A DNA stretch of 64,000 nt from Methanoregula sp. (GCF_023227875.1 NZ_JALOCH010000014.1:4339-68338); one strand, 5' to 3'; numbered from the stretch's first letter, positions 16,155-24,953 are shown. Notes: generated from the letters alone by a model not told the origin. Made by a program: numbers and translations.

Positions 16155-16880
16155 ATGTCATCTGGTGTGAAGATTCCTATCAACTATACAGAAGCTGCCG
16201 ATACGCTCAAGAAACTCTTAAAACTCTCCGGCTCCCCGGTTGCATTCCGGTTCGCCACAAAGAAGGAAGATATCCCTGCGGGCATGGAGAAACTCGACAA
16301 GACGATCCGGCACTGCTTGATGGTCGGGCTTGCACGGAAAGAAGGCAAAGTCTTCTATTCCACGGCAGAAAATCATGAATGCAATGGCGGGGCATGGTCG
16401 CTCGGTCTCAAGGAGATCACCGAGACGCTGAAGAATGGCGACTTCTATTTCAAACTCGGCAAGTTCGAGAGCTCCGCTGCCTGCAAGCGGACCATCGACC
16501 GTGTCGCACATCTCGGGACCGGAGACACCTATGCCACGATGTATGCCCCGCTCGAGAAGGCGCCGTTCGACCCGCAGGTCGTGGTTGTTGTTGCAAGCCC
16601 GTGGGCCATGCTCAAGCTCTCCCAGAGTACCCTGTTCCGTTTAGGCGGGAGGATCGAAGCCGAGTTTGCCGGCATCCAGTCGGTCTGTGCCGATGCCTGC
16701 GCCCAGACCTACCTGAACGGAAAGATCAATTTCTCGCTCGGGTGCGACGGATCGCGGAAGTTCTCCGGTATCGAGGACGGCGAGATGGTGATGGGTATTC
16801 CTGCGGAGATCCTGCCGGAACTCATCGAGGCACTGAACGTGGTTGCAGCCGCCCCGGGATCCAAGCCCGGTGCGAAATAA
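16155..16880 (+). CDS. DUF169 family protein
   Basis: 241 residues from the ATG at 16155; an in-frame ATG at 16140 is possible. It belongs to the DUF169 family found in anaerobes and methanogens: VAFRFATKKEDIP near the start and HCLMVGLARKEGKVFYSTAENHECNGGAWSLGL in the middle. Conserved cysteines (HCLM, HECNGG, VCADACAQTY, LGCDGSR) may bind a metal or cluster. The reaction is unknown. It is monocistronic by context. Confidence 0.82.
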   Translation: MSSGVKIPINYTEAADTLKKLLKLSGSPVAFRFATKKEDIPAGMEKLDKTIRHCLMVGLARKEGKVFYSTAENHECNGGAWSLGLKEITETLKNGDFYFKLGKFESSAACKRTIDRVAHLGTGDTYATMYAPLEKAPFDPQVVVVVASPWAMLKLSQSTLFRLGGRIEAEFAGIQSVCADACAQTYLNGKINFSLGCDGSRKFSGIEDGEMVMGIPAEILPELIEALNVVAAAPGSKPGAK

Positions 16881-17025
16881 TATCACTTTTTCAAGGCTGC
16901 CCGATGAGGAGTGGCCGGATATCAGGTTTACCAAAAAAGGATTAGATGAGTTTTGCGCCCGTGAGAAACTTCAAAAAAGATTTAGAATCTTCTTTTCGTA
17001 TTCGAGGACTGATGTCCTCTCATAC

Positions 17026-17430
17026 TCATAAGAGTTTCGAACCTGCGGTTGGCCCGGGCTTGCACTCGAAGACTTCCGTGATCTTCATGATAATCAGCGA
17101 GCGTGCGGGGAGCTCCGGCCTCTTCCGGTTGACACTGGCCTTCATCTCCTCGTATTCCGCACCGCTGTTCTTGATGGCAGTCACGCCCTTGATCTGGAAG
17201 CACCCCTTGATCTCCGGCCCCCAGATGTAGATGGCGACCTTCGGGTTGGTCCTGAGGTTTGACAGGCTCTTGTTCATGAAGTTGTCCGTGATCCAGATGG
17301 TCTCGTCATCGTGGAGTTCGACCATCGCGAGGGGGACCACGTTCGGGGTCCCGTCCTTGGATGCCGTGGCAACCGGGTAGACTTTCATCTTCGAGAATGC
17401 CTCTTTCATGTCTGCGTTCAGCTTCACCAT
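17026..17430 (-). CDS. Pyridoxamine 5'-phosphate oxidase-like flavin-binding protein
   Basis: 134 residues with the split-barrel fold of the PNPOx-like family (ATASKDGTPNVVPLAMVELHDDETIWITDNF, then NPKVAIYIWG). Such short proteins bind FMN or F420. In methanogens the role is usually unknown and probably not vitamin B6 synthesis. It is divergent from the carboxymuconolactone decarboxylase-like gene. Confidence 0.85.
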   Translation of the reverse strand: MVKLNADMKEAFSKMKVYPVATASKDGTPNVVPLAMVELHDDETIWITDNFMNKSLSNLRTNPKVAIYIWGPEIKGCFQIKGVTAIKNSGAEYEEMKASVNRKRPELPARSLIIMKITEVFECKPGPTAGSKLL

Positions 17431-17574
17431 GGTACTCTCACCATTTCTCCCAAAGGATTCATGACACCATATACTTTTTGAAATATGCAGGGAAACCGCC
17501 GGACGGTGGGCAACCTCGTACGGGAGACAGATTCACCCTGCGTCCCGCAGGTTCATATACGGCAGGAGAAGACC

Positions 17575-17892
17575 ATGGAGCTGATAATCATGCAGGCAAA
17601 CCCGATGGAAGTATTCAACCAGGAAGCGCCCGAAGTTGCAGAAGCATTTAACGGCCTGATCATGTCGCTTGTGGCATCGAAGGGGCTTGACCAGAAGACC
17701 AAACAGCTCATCTATATTGCGATGAAGGCGTCGATGGGCGACCCGATGGCCGTGAAGGCGCATGTGCCCATGGCGAAAGCGGCGGGAGCCACAAAGGAGG
17801 AAGTTGTGGACGCCATTCTCATGACGCTCACGGTCTCCGGGGTCCGCGGGGTTGTCACCTGCCTCCCGGATGCGGTGAAGCAGTTCGAATAA
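17575..17892 (+). CDS. Carboxymuconolactone decarboxylase (AhpD-like) family protein
   Basis: 105 residues from the ATG at 17575, chosen because AGGAG lies 8 bp upstream. The all-helical CMD fold is recognisable (LDQKTKQLIYIAMKASMGDPMAVKAHVPMAKAAGATKEEVVDAI). The CxxC peroxidase-reductant motif of AhpD is absent, so a peroxidase role is not supported. Function unknown. Confidence 0.8.
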   Translation: MELIIMQANPMEVFNQEAPEVAEAFNGLIMSLVASKGLDQKTKQLIYIAMKASMGDPMAVKAHVPMAKAAGATKEEVVDAILMTLTVSGVRGVVTCLPDAVKQFE

Positions 17893-17893
17893 C

Positions 17894-17900
17894 TTTTTTT
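17894..17900 (+). terminator. T-run terminator after the CMD gene
   Basis: Seven consecutive T begin two bases after the stop codon. Euryarchaeal RNA polymerase terminates at such runs without a hairpin. Confidence 0.5.
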
Positions 17901-17963
17901 ACCATTGCAGGATGACCGCCATCGCTTCTCTTATCTCCTGCCGGATCCCATTTGTCTAGTGTG

Positions 17964-20600
17964 ATGCGCGAACCACCGGTCAAGAAGGTGCTGTACTGGT
18001 GCGATGAGTGCAACGTCCCATTGATCGCAAAGAGCTGTGCTTGTGGCCGGGAGGGGAGGAAGATCGAGCTCCTCCAGCCCTACGAACTCCGCCCTGCCCT
18101 CTCTGCGGACCGTGCGCTGATCCAGCGGCTCGTGCAGGAGCAGTTCGGGAGTGTCCCGGTTGCCAGGATCCTTCTCCTGAACAAGACCGGCGGGGTCGAC
18201 CGTGCCGACCTCGTGATCATGCACGGTGAACGCTTTGGCTGGCTGACATTCGACCCGGTCAAGCGGAAATTCGTTCTCGATCTCACCCCGGAAGCCCTGC
18301 CGTTCATCGTCCGCCATGCAACAAAAGGCATAGTGGACCTTGATACGCATACTGATGCCCGGAAGGAGCAGGGGCGGATCGGCGGGAAACGGCTTGCCCT
18401 GACAAAGCCCGTTCCCGACGGGACCGTGATTGTGAGATACAAGGCCCGGTACGGGACAGGCACGGTCAAAGACAATTCAATCAAGGTAAAGGAGCTCATC
18501 GCGGTGGAACCCCGCACCCGCCCCGACCCCGGCTGGGATGTTGTGATCGAGAAAAACCGGTACCACATCAAGAACCTGGAGCGGAACGCGATCCGTGCCA
18601 TAAAACACCACATGTCCGACCGGCCGACCGCAAACGTTTCGTTCTCCGGTGGCAAGGACAGCACGGCAGTGCTCCACCTTGCCCGGAAGGCAGGCGTTAC
18701 AAAGGCCTTCTTCATCGATACCGGCCTCGAGTTTCCCGAGACCATTGCGTTCGTGAAGTCGCAGGGTGTCGAAATTGTCAGCGGTGCCGGGGACTTCTGG
18801 CAGGCTGTGGAGAAGGCCGGCCCTCCGGGCAAGGACAACCGCTGGTGCTGCAAGTTCCAGAAGCTCCGGCCGCTCAAGCTCTACCTTGCACAGGTCGGAC
18901 CCTGTGTCACGATCCAGGGCAACCGGTGGTACGAGTCCTGGAACCGCGCAAGCCTGAACGAGACGAGCCAGAACCCCGACAACCCGCTCCAGCTCAATGT
19001 ATCCCCCATCCGGAACTGGCGGGCGCTCGAGGTCTTCCTCTTCCTCTGGTGGCAGAAGGCAGCCATGAACCCGCTCTACGAAGAGGGCATCGAGCGGATC
19101 GGCTGCTACCTCTGCCCGGCAATGCTGGAGAGCGAGTACGAGCAGATCCGCGTATCCCACCCAGACTATGCGAAACGCTGGGATACATTCGTTGAGCGGT
19201 GGGCGGAGAAGAAAGGTATGCCGGATGCCTACTGCCGCTGGGGGCTCTGGCGGTGGAAAGCGCTGCCGAAGAAGATGCGTGAAGTATGCCGGGACCGGGG
19301 GATTGCGGTCAACGAGGACTTCACGCTCAAGGCAATCCATCCGGCAAAAAAGGACCATGAGATGGTTGATATCGGGAAAGGGAGAACCATGAAGGAAGAG
19401 ATGAAGGAACCTGCGAGCGACAGTCTTGACGTGCAGGGGATGCGGAAGGATTTCCCGCTCCTTGCAGAGGTTGTGTACTTCGACAATGCAGCCACCAGCC
19501 TGTCCCCCGAGCCGGTGATTCAGTCGTATGTCGAGTTCGAGCGCAACTACCGGGCCAATGTCGGGCGGGGCGTCCACCGCCTCACCCAGATTGCCTCCCA
19601 GCGCTACTGGCATGCCCATGAGAAAGTGGCGGGGTTCATTGGCGCAAAAGAAGGTGTCACAGTCTTCACCAAGAGCACAACCGAGTCCATTAACATGGTG
19701 GCGCACGGATTCCCGTGGAAGGCCGGTGACCGCGTGCTCACGACCATCCTCGAACACCACTCAAACCTCCTGCCCTGGTATCACCTTGCACGGCAGGGAG
19801 TATCGGTGGATATTTCGAATATGCAGGATGATTATTCCTTCGACCTTGCCGCGTTCGAAGCTGCAATCACGGACCGGACCCGTTTGGTTGCAATCACCCA
19901 TGCCTCGAACGTGCTGGGGGTGATTACTCCCGTTGCAGAGATCGCGAAGATCTGCCACGACTATGGCGCCCTCCTGCTGGTGGACATGGCCCAGACCGTA
20001 CCCCATATGCCGGTCGATGTGGCAGCACTCGGCTGCGACTATGCCGCCTTCTCCGGCCACAAGATACTCGGCCCCACGGGCACCGGCGTGCTCTGGATGA
20101 AGGAGCCGGATATTGAACCGCTCCTGCTGGGCGGCGGTGTTGTTGAGAGCGTGAATGGACCGGAGTATACCCTGTCAGAAGGGTACCAGCGGTACGAGGC
20201 CGGTACCGGCAATATCGCAGGTGGAATCGGGCTCGGTGTTGCTGTCGACTACCTCTCCCGGCTTGGCATGGACCGTGTGCGGAAACACGAGCAGGCCCTC
20301 ACGACGCGGATTATTAACGGCCTGGCGCAGAACTCCCGTGTCAGGCTCTATGTTCCGGACTCTCCCGAACGCCGGGTGGGGGTAATCTCCTTTACGATTG
20401 AGGGGCTGCACCCGCACGAGGTTGCGCAGCGGCTTGACGAGATGGCCGACATCATGGTACGGTCCGGTCACCACTGCTGCATCCCTCTTATGGACCGGCT
20501 GGGTCTCAGGGAAGGAACCGTCCGGGCCAGTATCGGGCCTTACAATACAACAGAAGAAGCGGACCTCTTCCTTGCCACGATCGAAGAGATCACAAGGTAA
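17964..20600 (+). CDS. PAPS-reductase-like PP-loop / cysteine desulfurase fusion
   Basis: 878 residues from the ATG at 17964; an in-frame TTG lies at 17952. Order: a zinc ribbon (CDECN...CACG), a PUA-like region, an N-type PP-loop ATP-binding domain (SGGKDS near residue 230) with CC near 296 and GCYLC near 382, then from about 490 a complete class V cysteine desulfurase. The latter has YFDNAATS, SGHK with the PLP lysine near 700, and SGHHCC with the catalytic Cys near 838. The PP-loop part resembles PAPS reductases of methanogens. The fusion could pass persulfide sulfur from the desulfurase to an adenylated substrate, for example in tRNA or cofactor thiolation; this is inference. The reading frame is open throughout, so the fusion looks real. 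Confidence 0.88.
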   Translation: MREPPVKKVLYWCDECNVPLIAKSCACGREGRKIELLQPYELRPALSADRALIQRLVQEQFGSVPVARILLLNKTGGVDRADLVIMHGERFGWLTFDPVKRKFVLDLTPEALPFIVRHATKGIVDLDTHTDARKEQGRIGGKRLALTKPVPDGTVIVRYKARYGTGTVKDNSIKVKELIAVEPRTRPDPGWDVVIEKNRYHIKNLERNAIRAIKHHMSDRPTANVSFSGGKDSTAVLHLARKAGVTKAFFIDTGLEFPETIAFVKSQGVEIVSGAGDFWQAVEKAGPPGKDNRWCCKFQKLRPLKLYLAQVGPCVTIQGNRWYESWNRASLNETSQNPDNPLQLNVSPIRNWRALEVFLFLWWQKAAMNPLYEEGIERIGCYLCPAMLESEYEQIRVSHPDYAKRWDTFVERWAEKKGMPDAYCRWGLWRWKALPKKMREVCRDRGIAVNEDFTLKAIHPAKKDHEMVDIGKGRTMKEEMKEPASDSLDVQGMRKDFPLLAEVVYFDNAATSLSPEPVIQSYVEFERNYRANVGRGVHRLTQIASQRYWHAHEKVAGFIGAKEGVTVFTKSTTESINMVAHGFPWKAGDRVLTTILEHHSNLLPWYHLARQGVSVDISNMQDDYSFDLAAFEAAITDRTRLVAITHASNVLGVITPVAEIAKICHDYGALLLVDMAQTVPHMPVDVAALGCDYAAFSGHKILGPTGTGVLWMKEPDIEPLLLGGGVVESVNGPEYTLSEGYQRYEAGTGNIAGGIGLGVAVDYLSRLGMDRVRKHEQALTTRIINGLAQNSRVRLYVPDSPERRVGVISFTIEGLHPHEVAQRLDEMADIMVRSGHHCCIPLMDRLGLREGTVRASIGPYNTTEEADLFLATIEEITR

Positions 20601-20700
20601 GTAAGGCCTGCCCCCTCCCTTTTGCGCACACGGGCGCTTCGGTGTCGGACCTATTCATCACGATTTAATATGTAGGAATCGCCAACTATCATCACACAAA

Positions 20701-20717
20701 CGGGCTGCATGAGCCCG
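20701..20717 (+). other. Small hairpin before thiM
   Basis: CGGGCT-GCATG-AGCCCG is a 6-bp perfect stem ending 17 bp before the thiM start. It could be an operator or a leader structure. It does not match the TPP riboswitch, whose conserved core is not found in this gap. Confidence 0.35.
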
Positions 20718-20734
20718 GTCAGGTGTAAACTTCC

Positions 20735-21535
20735 ATGAAGAAACAACAGATTGCCGATCTCTTCTCCCTTGTCCGGGAGAAACGCCCGCTCGTCCACCAC
20801 ATCACGAACTACGTGACGGTCAATGACTGTGCCAACATCACCCTCTGCGCCGGTGGCGCACCGGTCATGGCCGATGCGGCTGACGAAGTAGCGGAGATGG
20901 CCGCGATAGCAAGCGTACTGGTCCTCAATATCGGGACGCTCAACCCGGTGCAGATTGAGTCCATGGAACTGGCTGGCAGCATGGCAAATGAGCGGAAGAT
21001 CCCGGTGATCCTCGATCCGGTGGGTGTCGGTGCAACGCAGTACCGGACAAAGACTGCCCGCAGGCTGCTGGACACGCTTGACATCACGGTCCTCAAGGGC
21101 AATGCCGGCGAGATCGGCGTGCTTGCCGGTGCCGAAGCAAAAGTGCGGGGCGTGGACTCCCACGGGCTTTCCGGTGACCCTGTTGCGATTGCACAGGAAT
21201 ATGCAGAGGCTGCCGGCCTGACCGTGGCGATCAGCGGTGTAACAGATATTGTCACTGATGGGAAGCACACGCTGCTTGTCAAGAACGGCCACCCGATGAT
21301 GGGCAGCATCTCCGGCACCGGCTGCATGGCCGCATCCGTGACCGGTGTCTTTAGTGCCGAGTCGAAAGACCGAGTCCTTGCATCGGCAGCCGCCTTTGCC
21401 GCCTTCGGCATTGCCGGGGAACGTGCGGCAGCAGCTGCCCGCGGTCCCGGCAGTTTCAGGACCATGCTCTTCGATGAACTTGCAGCCCTCACTCCCGATG
21501 ACCTTGCACGGGCAGCCCGGATCAAAGCCGTATAA
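20735..21535 (+). CDS. thiM: Hydroxyethylthiazole kinase ThiM
   Basis: 266 residues. ThiM phosphorylates 4-methyl-5-(2-hydroxyethyl)thiazole for thiamin salvage. The family features are all seen: PLVHHITNYVTVNDCANITL near the start, ILDPVGVGAT, KGNAGEI and the catalytic GTGCMA loop. Length is normal. thiE follows after 8 bp in the same direction, so the two salvage steps form an operon. Confidence 0.95.
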   Translation: MKKQQIADLFSLVREKRPLVHHITNYVTVNDCANITLCAGGAPVMADAADEVAEMAAIASVLVLNIGTLNPVQIESMELAGSMANERKIPVILDPVGVGATQYRTKTARRLLDTLDITVLKGNAGEIGVLAGAEAKVRGVDSHGLSGDPVAIAQEYAEAAGLTVAISGVTDIVTDGKHTLLVKNGHPMMGSISGTGCMAASVTGVFSAESKDRVLASAAAFAAFGIAGERAAAAARGPGSFRTMLFDELAALTPDDLARAARIKAV

Positions 21536-21543
21536 CCTCATGT

Positions 21544-22188
21544 ATGAACCTTGACCTGTACGTCATCACGGACGAGGCACTTGCCGGTGGACTCCCGCAC
21601 GCGGTGATCGCAGAGCGTGCAGTGGACGGGGGTGCAACAGCCATCCAGCTCCGGGACAAGGACCGTTCATTCAAGGAACTTGTCCTGATTGGAAGAGAGA
21701 TCCACGCCATTACCCGGAAGGCCGGGGCACTCTTCATCGTGAACGACCGGCTTGACATAGCGTTTGCCTGCGGGGCGGACGGCGTGCATCTCGGGCAGGG
21801 TGACCTCCGGTGCGACACCGCCCGCCAGCTCGCGCCGCCGGGCTTCATCATCGGCGTCTCTGTCGGTTCGGTGGACGAAGCGGTTGATGCCGAACGGGCC
21901 GGTGCTGACTATGTCGCCATCAGCCCCATTTTCTCCACGAATTCCAAGAGTGATGCCGGGCCCGGTCACGGCCTTTTGCTATTAAAGAAAATGCGGGCAG
22001 CAGTCCGTATTCCCATCATTGCCATCGGCGGGATTGGGCCTGACAATGCCGGGCAGGTGATCGGTGCAGGGGCTGATGGTATCGCGGTCATCTCGGCGGT
22101 TGTCTCGCAGACCGACATCACGGCTGCTGCCAGGGGGCTTGCGGAGACCGTTGCCTGGCATAAACGCGACCGGCGGAGAACGAGATGA
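21544..22188 (+). CDS. thiE: Thiamine-phosphate synthase ThiE
   Basis: 214 residues with a TIM barrel. It couples HMP-pyrophosphate with thiazole phosphate to give thiamin phosphate. Seen: AIQLRDKD, FIVNDRLDIA, DGVHLGQGD, GVSVGS, YVAISPIFSTNSK and IAIGGI, all standard ThiE blocks. It overlaps the next gene by 4 bp (ATGA). Confidence 0.95.
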   Translation: MNLDLYVITDEALAGGLPHAVIAERAVDGGATAIQLRDKDRSFKELVLIGREIHAITRKAGALFIVNDRLDIAFACGADGVHLGQGDLRCDTARQLAPPGFIIGVSVGSVDEAVDAERAGADYVAISPIFSTNSKSDAGPGHGLLLLKKMRAAVRIPIIAIGGIGPDNAGQVIGAGADGIAVISAVVSQTDITAAARGLAETVAWHKRDRRRTR

Positions 22189-22571
22189 AGAGCGATCCAC
22201 AACCCCGGTTTGTACTGCATGAGCATTTCGCAAAGCACCACCACTTCGACTTCCGGCTCGAACATGGGGGTGTCCTCGTGAGCTGGGCTGTTCCTAAAGG
22301 GCTCCCGGAACAACCTGGTGAACGGAGGCTTGGGATTGGGGTGGAGGACCATGCTCTTGATTACATCGGGTTTTCTGGCACCATCCCGGAAGGTGAATAC
22401 GGTGCGGGAGAAGTGAAGATCGCCGATACCGGGACCTATTCACCGGCCCTCTGGGAACGGGACCGGATTGAAGTGGTCCTTCACGGTGCCCGGTACTCCG
22501 GGAAATTTGTCCTTGTACGGTTCAGAAAGGCCGGCGACAAGGAATGGCTCATCATCCGGGCGCGGGATTGA
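22185..22571 (+). CDS. Stand-alone LigD-type 3'-phosphoesterase domain protein
   Basis: 128 residues covering only the N-terminal phosphoesterase (PE) domain of bacterial LigD: FVLHEHFAKHHHFDFRLEHGGVLVSWAVPKG carries the His and Asp metal ligands, and IPEGEYGAGEV closes the core. PE enzymes remove 3'-phosphates and trailing ribonucleotides from DNA ends. No ligase, polymerase or Ku is adjacent. Stand-alone archaeal PE proteins are known. It is translationally coupled to thiE, probably by chance. Confidence 0.9.
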   Translation: MKSDPQPRFVLHEHFAKHHHFDFRLEHGGVLVSWAVPKGLPEQPGERRLGIGVEDHALDYIGFSGTIPEGEYGAGEVKIADTGTYSPALWERDRIEVVLHGARYSGKFVLVRFRKAGDKEWLIIRARD

Positions 22572-22722
22572 TCCCAGGCTGCCTGCACCACCAGACAGCG
22601 TCACAATGATGAATGCATATCTCTGGTGCCGAATATCTGAAATGACCAAAAGTCATCACAACATATAATAAATTCCCGGAACTATCTACAAGCGGATACT
22701 TCAGTGCAGGTCTGATTGTGGT

Positions 22723-23760
22723 ATGAGAACCATTTCAACAAACCATACGCTCTGGCTATCGATCACGGCATTACTTACCGTTGGGATCGTTCTTGTCTCA
22801 ATATATTCTTTAAAAAACGGGTACTTCGATATCTTCCCGTATTTTTACATCCTGCCAATCCTTTTTATCGCCTATTGCTGCCCGCGGTACTCGGTGTACT
22901 TCACGGTACTCCTTGGATGGATATTCCTCGGGCTCGTGTACCTGTACGGGTCCGGGAGCATCCAGCTGTATGTAGCGAGCATGGCATTCTTTTACATCTT
23001 TGTCTCGCTTGGGATCGTCCTGTCTGCCTTCTCCGGCCAGGCCCTCCAGGAGCGGAAGTACCGCGACATCTTTGAGACATCCCAGACCGGGATCATCACC
23101 TTCGAGCTCGAAACCCAGAAGATCCGGACGATCAACACGCAGTCGGCAGAAATTCTCGGGTATCCTCCTGAGGAACTTGCCCGCCAGTCGTTTACGGAAC
23201 TCTGGTTTGATGGCGAACAGGAGATCCGGTTTATGAAACAGATCCGGCAGGAGGAGAAGATCACGGAGATGGAGGTTGCCCTGCGGAAGAAGGACCGTAC
23301 CGTGATCTGGGTGCTGATCACTGCCGCCCTCACCAAAGAGGGGCTCATTGTCTGTTCGATGATGGACGTCACGGCAAGCAAGCGCATGAAGGACGAACTC
23401 ATCGAGTCCGAACTCCGCTACCGGACGCTCTTTGACGGTGCGAGCGATGCAATCATCCTCCACGACATTGATGGCAAGATCTTCGAGACGAACGTGATCG
23501 CAAGCCGCTATCTCGGGTATACGAAGAAAGAACTGATGCACAAGACGCTCTACGACCTCGCCGTGCACCCGGAGGCCATGTTCCCTTCGGATGAGGTAAA
23601 ACAGTTCCAGGCCCGGGGCCACATCCTGTTCGTGTCCGAGCTGAAGAAGAAAGACGGCGGCACCCTGCCCGTGGAGATCAGCAGCAGGATCACAGAATAT
23701 TTCGGCATGCCTGCGGTGATGAGCACAGTGCGGGATATCTCCGGGCGGAGAAACCCGTAA
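22723..23760 (+). CDS. Membrane-anchored double PAS-domain protein
   Basis: 345 residues. Three or four membrane helices fill residues 1-105, then two PAS domains (about 112-220, containing ILGYPPEELARQSF, and about 230-342, containing FDGASDAIILHDIDGKIFETN). There is no histidine kinase, GGDEF or other output domain, so it must act through a partner or is a receptor remnant. Such truncated sensors are frequent in Methanomicrobiales. The start is the only ATG before the first helix. Confidence 0.85.
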   Translation: MRTISTNHTLWLSITALLTVGIVLVSIYSLKNGYFDIFPYFYILPILFIAYCCPRYSVYFTVLLGWIFLGLVYLYGSGSIQLYVASMAFFYIFVSLGIVLSAFSGQALQERKYRDIFETSQTGIITFELETQKIRTINTQSAEILGYPPEELARQSFTELWFDGEQEIRFMKQIRQEEKITEMEVALRKKDRTVIWVLITAALTKEGLIVCSMMDVTASKRMKDELIESELRYRTLFDGASDAIILHDIDGKIFETNVIASRYLGYTKKELMHKTLYDLAVHPEAMFPSDEVKQFQARGHILFVSELKKKDGGTLPVEISSRITEYFGMPAVMSTVRDISGRRNP

Positions 23761-23834
23761 GTTCCCGCCGGTACCGTATGCCGGAAAAGATGCCCGGGAC
23801 CGGAGACCTGGTACGTGAGGGATCTGGTTTAATT

Positions 23835-23852
23835 CCTATAGTCGCCTATAGG
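23835..23852 (+). promoter_or_regulatory. Candidate toxin-antitoxin operator
   Basis: CCTATAG-TCG-CCTATAGG is both a direct repeat and, through its CTATAG cores, an inverted repeat. It ends 7 bp before the antitoxin ATG. Antitoxins of this type usually repress their own promoter, so this is the likely site; binding is inferred. Confidence 0.5.
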
Positions 23853-23859
23853 TGTTACT

Positions 23860-24096
23860 ATGCAGGCAGCAACTTCAATTTACATACGGGAGGATCTCAA
23901 AACCCAGTTGAACAACCTGAAGCGCAACCCGAAGGAATCATACAACGATGTTATCGAGCGCCTTGTGAATCTTTCCATTGATGATGAACCGCTCAGTGCG
24001 GATGCCATCAAAGGCCTGGAAGAGGGTCTTAAGGATATCAAAAAAGGGAATCTGATCTCTGAAGAGGCTATCAAAAAGAAGTACGGAGTTGAATGA
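23860..24096 (+). CDS. VapB/RelB-like antitoxin
   Basis: 78 residues. The N-terminal AATSIYIREDLKTQLNNLK is a ribbon-type DNA-binding strand as in archaeal VapB-like antitoxins, and the charged C-terminal half (LEEGLKDIKKGNLISEEAIKKKYG) would wrap the toxin. Its stop overlaps the toxin start by 4 bp, the usual arrangement that keeps antitoxin in excess. Confidence 0.85.
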   Translation: MQAATSIYIREDLKTQLNNLKRNPKESYNDVIERLVNLSIDDEPLSADAIKGLEEGLKDIKKGNLISEEAIKKKYGVE

Positions 24097-24368
24097 GTCC
24101 CTACCGGGTGAAGTACACTCATCGTGCCGACCGGGACCTGGAAAAATTACCGCTGGAGATTGCACGGAAGGTTGTCGGTTCGATCCATACTATCAGGGAA
24201 GACCCGTACCGGTTCATCAAAAAGATAAAGGCGTCAAATCCGAACCATCCGATCTACTCTCTCCGGGTCAGGAGAGATGTTCGTGCGCTGCTCTCAATTC
24301 ACGATGATGTCCTGATCATTCATGTGCTTGAAATTGATTACAGAAAACAGGCATATCGGGATTTTTAA
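24093..24368 (+). CDS. RelE/ParE-family toxin
   Basis: 91 residues with the RelE fold: YRVKYTHRADRDLEKLP at the start, then YSLRVRRDVRALLSIHDDVLIIHVLEIDYRKQAYRDF. The Arg-rich strand and C-terminal Tyr are features of mRNA-cleaving RelE toxins, which cut mRNA in the ribosomal A site. Pairing with the antitoxin gene supports a functional module. It lies about 165 bp from tRNA-Thr, a common integration neighbourhood. Confidence 0.88.
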   Translation: MSPYRVKYTHRADRDLEKLPLEIARKVVGSIHTIREDPYRFIKKIKASNPNHPIYSLRVRRDVRALLSIHDDVLIIHVLEIDYRKQAYRDF

Positions 24369-24507
24369 ATAAATTTTCATCCGGATCCCCTCTTACAACC
24401 TTCTGACCCTTTTGAATAAATGAACCCCCTGGTTGACAAATTGTCCACCAGCGCACTCGTAACAGGAGCGTGATGTAACATCAGAGAAGAGAACACCGGA
24501 AAAGTGC

Positions 24508-24525
24508 GAGGGATTTGTACCCTCG
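24508..24525 (-). repeat. Duplicate of the tRNA-Thr T-arm
   Basis: On the minus strand CGAGGG-TACAAAT-CCCTC matches the T-arm of tRNA-Thr (24543-24560, CGAGGG-TTCAAGT-CCCTC) at 16 of 18 positions. It begins 35 bp beyond the functional copy and is followed by CGCACTTTT. It may serve as a hairpin terminator for the tRNA or mark an old integration event. Confidence 0.5.
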
Positions 24526-24534
24526 TAGTTCTGA

Positions 24535-24606
24535 AGCCGCCGGAGGGACTTGAACCCTCGACCTGCTGATTACGAATCAGCCGCTATACCGCTAAGCCAC
24601 GGCGGC
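24535..24606 (-). tRNA. tRNA-Thr (CGU)
   Basis: A complete 72-nt cloverleaf on the minus strand: acceptor GCCGCCG/CGGCGGC, a D-arm with GCGGTAT loop, anticodon arm GCTGA-TTCGTAA-TCAGC with anticodon CGU, T-arm GAGGG-TTCAAGT-CCCTC, and discriminator U as in archaeal tRNA-Thr. CCA is not encoded. No intron. Confidence 0.96.
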
Positions 24607-24659
24607 GTAATACCTCACAATATCGGCTTATGCACTAATAAAAGATATGGCTCGATGGG

Positions 24660-24953
24660 TTACGAGTACCCGCTGAGCGCAGTGACATTCTTTTCCCCCG
24701 CGCTCTCCTTTGGGGCGATCGTCCCGAACTTGGACTCGTAGTCGGCAACCGTCTTGGTCAGGACCGCGAGGAGGTTCTTTGCGTGTGACGGAGTGATGGA
24801 GACGATTGCCTTGGCCCGTGCCTGGTTCACCTGGGGGAGCTGGTGGAGGAACATGAAGGTGAACTCATCGTCCTTGTACGCGATCTGGATCATGTTGCTG
24901 TACACGGGATCAAGCGTGGGAGGGATATTAACTGAGATTTCTTGGCTGCTCAT
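24660..24953 (-). CDS. DUF3467 family protein
   Basis: 97 residues. The DUF3467 pattern is visible: YSNMIQIAYKDDEFTFMFLHQLP followed by AIVSITPSHAKNLLAVLTKTVADYESKFG. The family is small, soluble and of unknown role. It lies beside tRNA-Thr and is divergent from the Cas4-like gene. Confidence 0.82.
   Translation of the reverse strand: MSSQEISVNIPPTLDPVYSNMIQIAYKDDEFTFMFLHQLPQVNQARAKAIVSITPSHAKNLLAVLTKTVADYESKFGTIAPKESAGEKNVTALSGYS

Noticed and set aside
18477..19760. 427-residue minus-strand frame within the desulfurase fusion gene
   Set aside because: It is antisense to a protein with conserved catalytic motifs and has no recognisable domain.
20601..20734. TPP riboswitch before thiM-thiE
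   Set aside because: The conserved core (CTGAGA and its partner ACC-TGA-type element) is not found; only a short GC hairpin is present.
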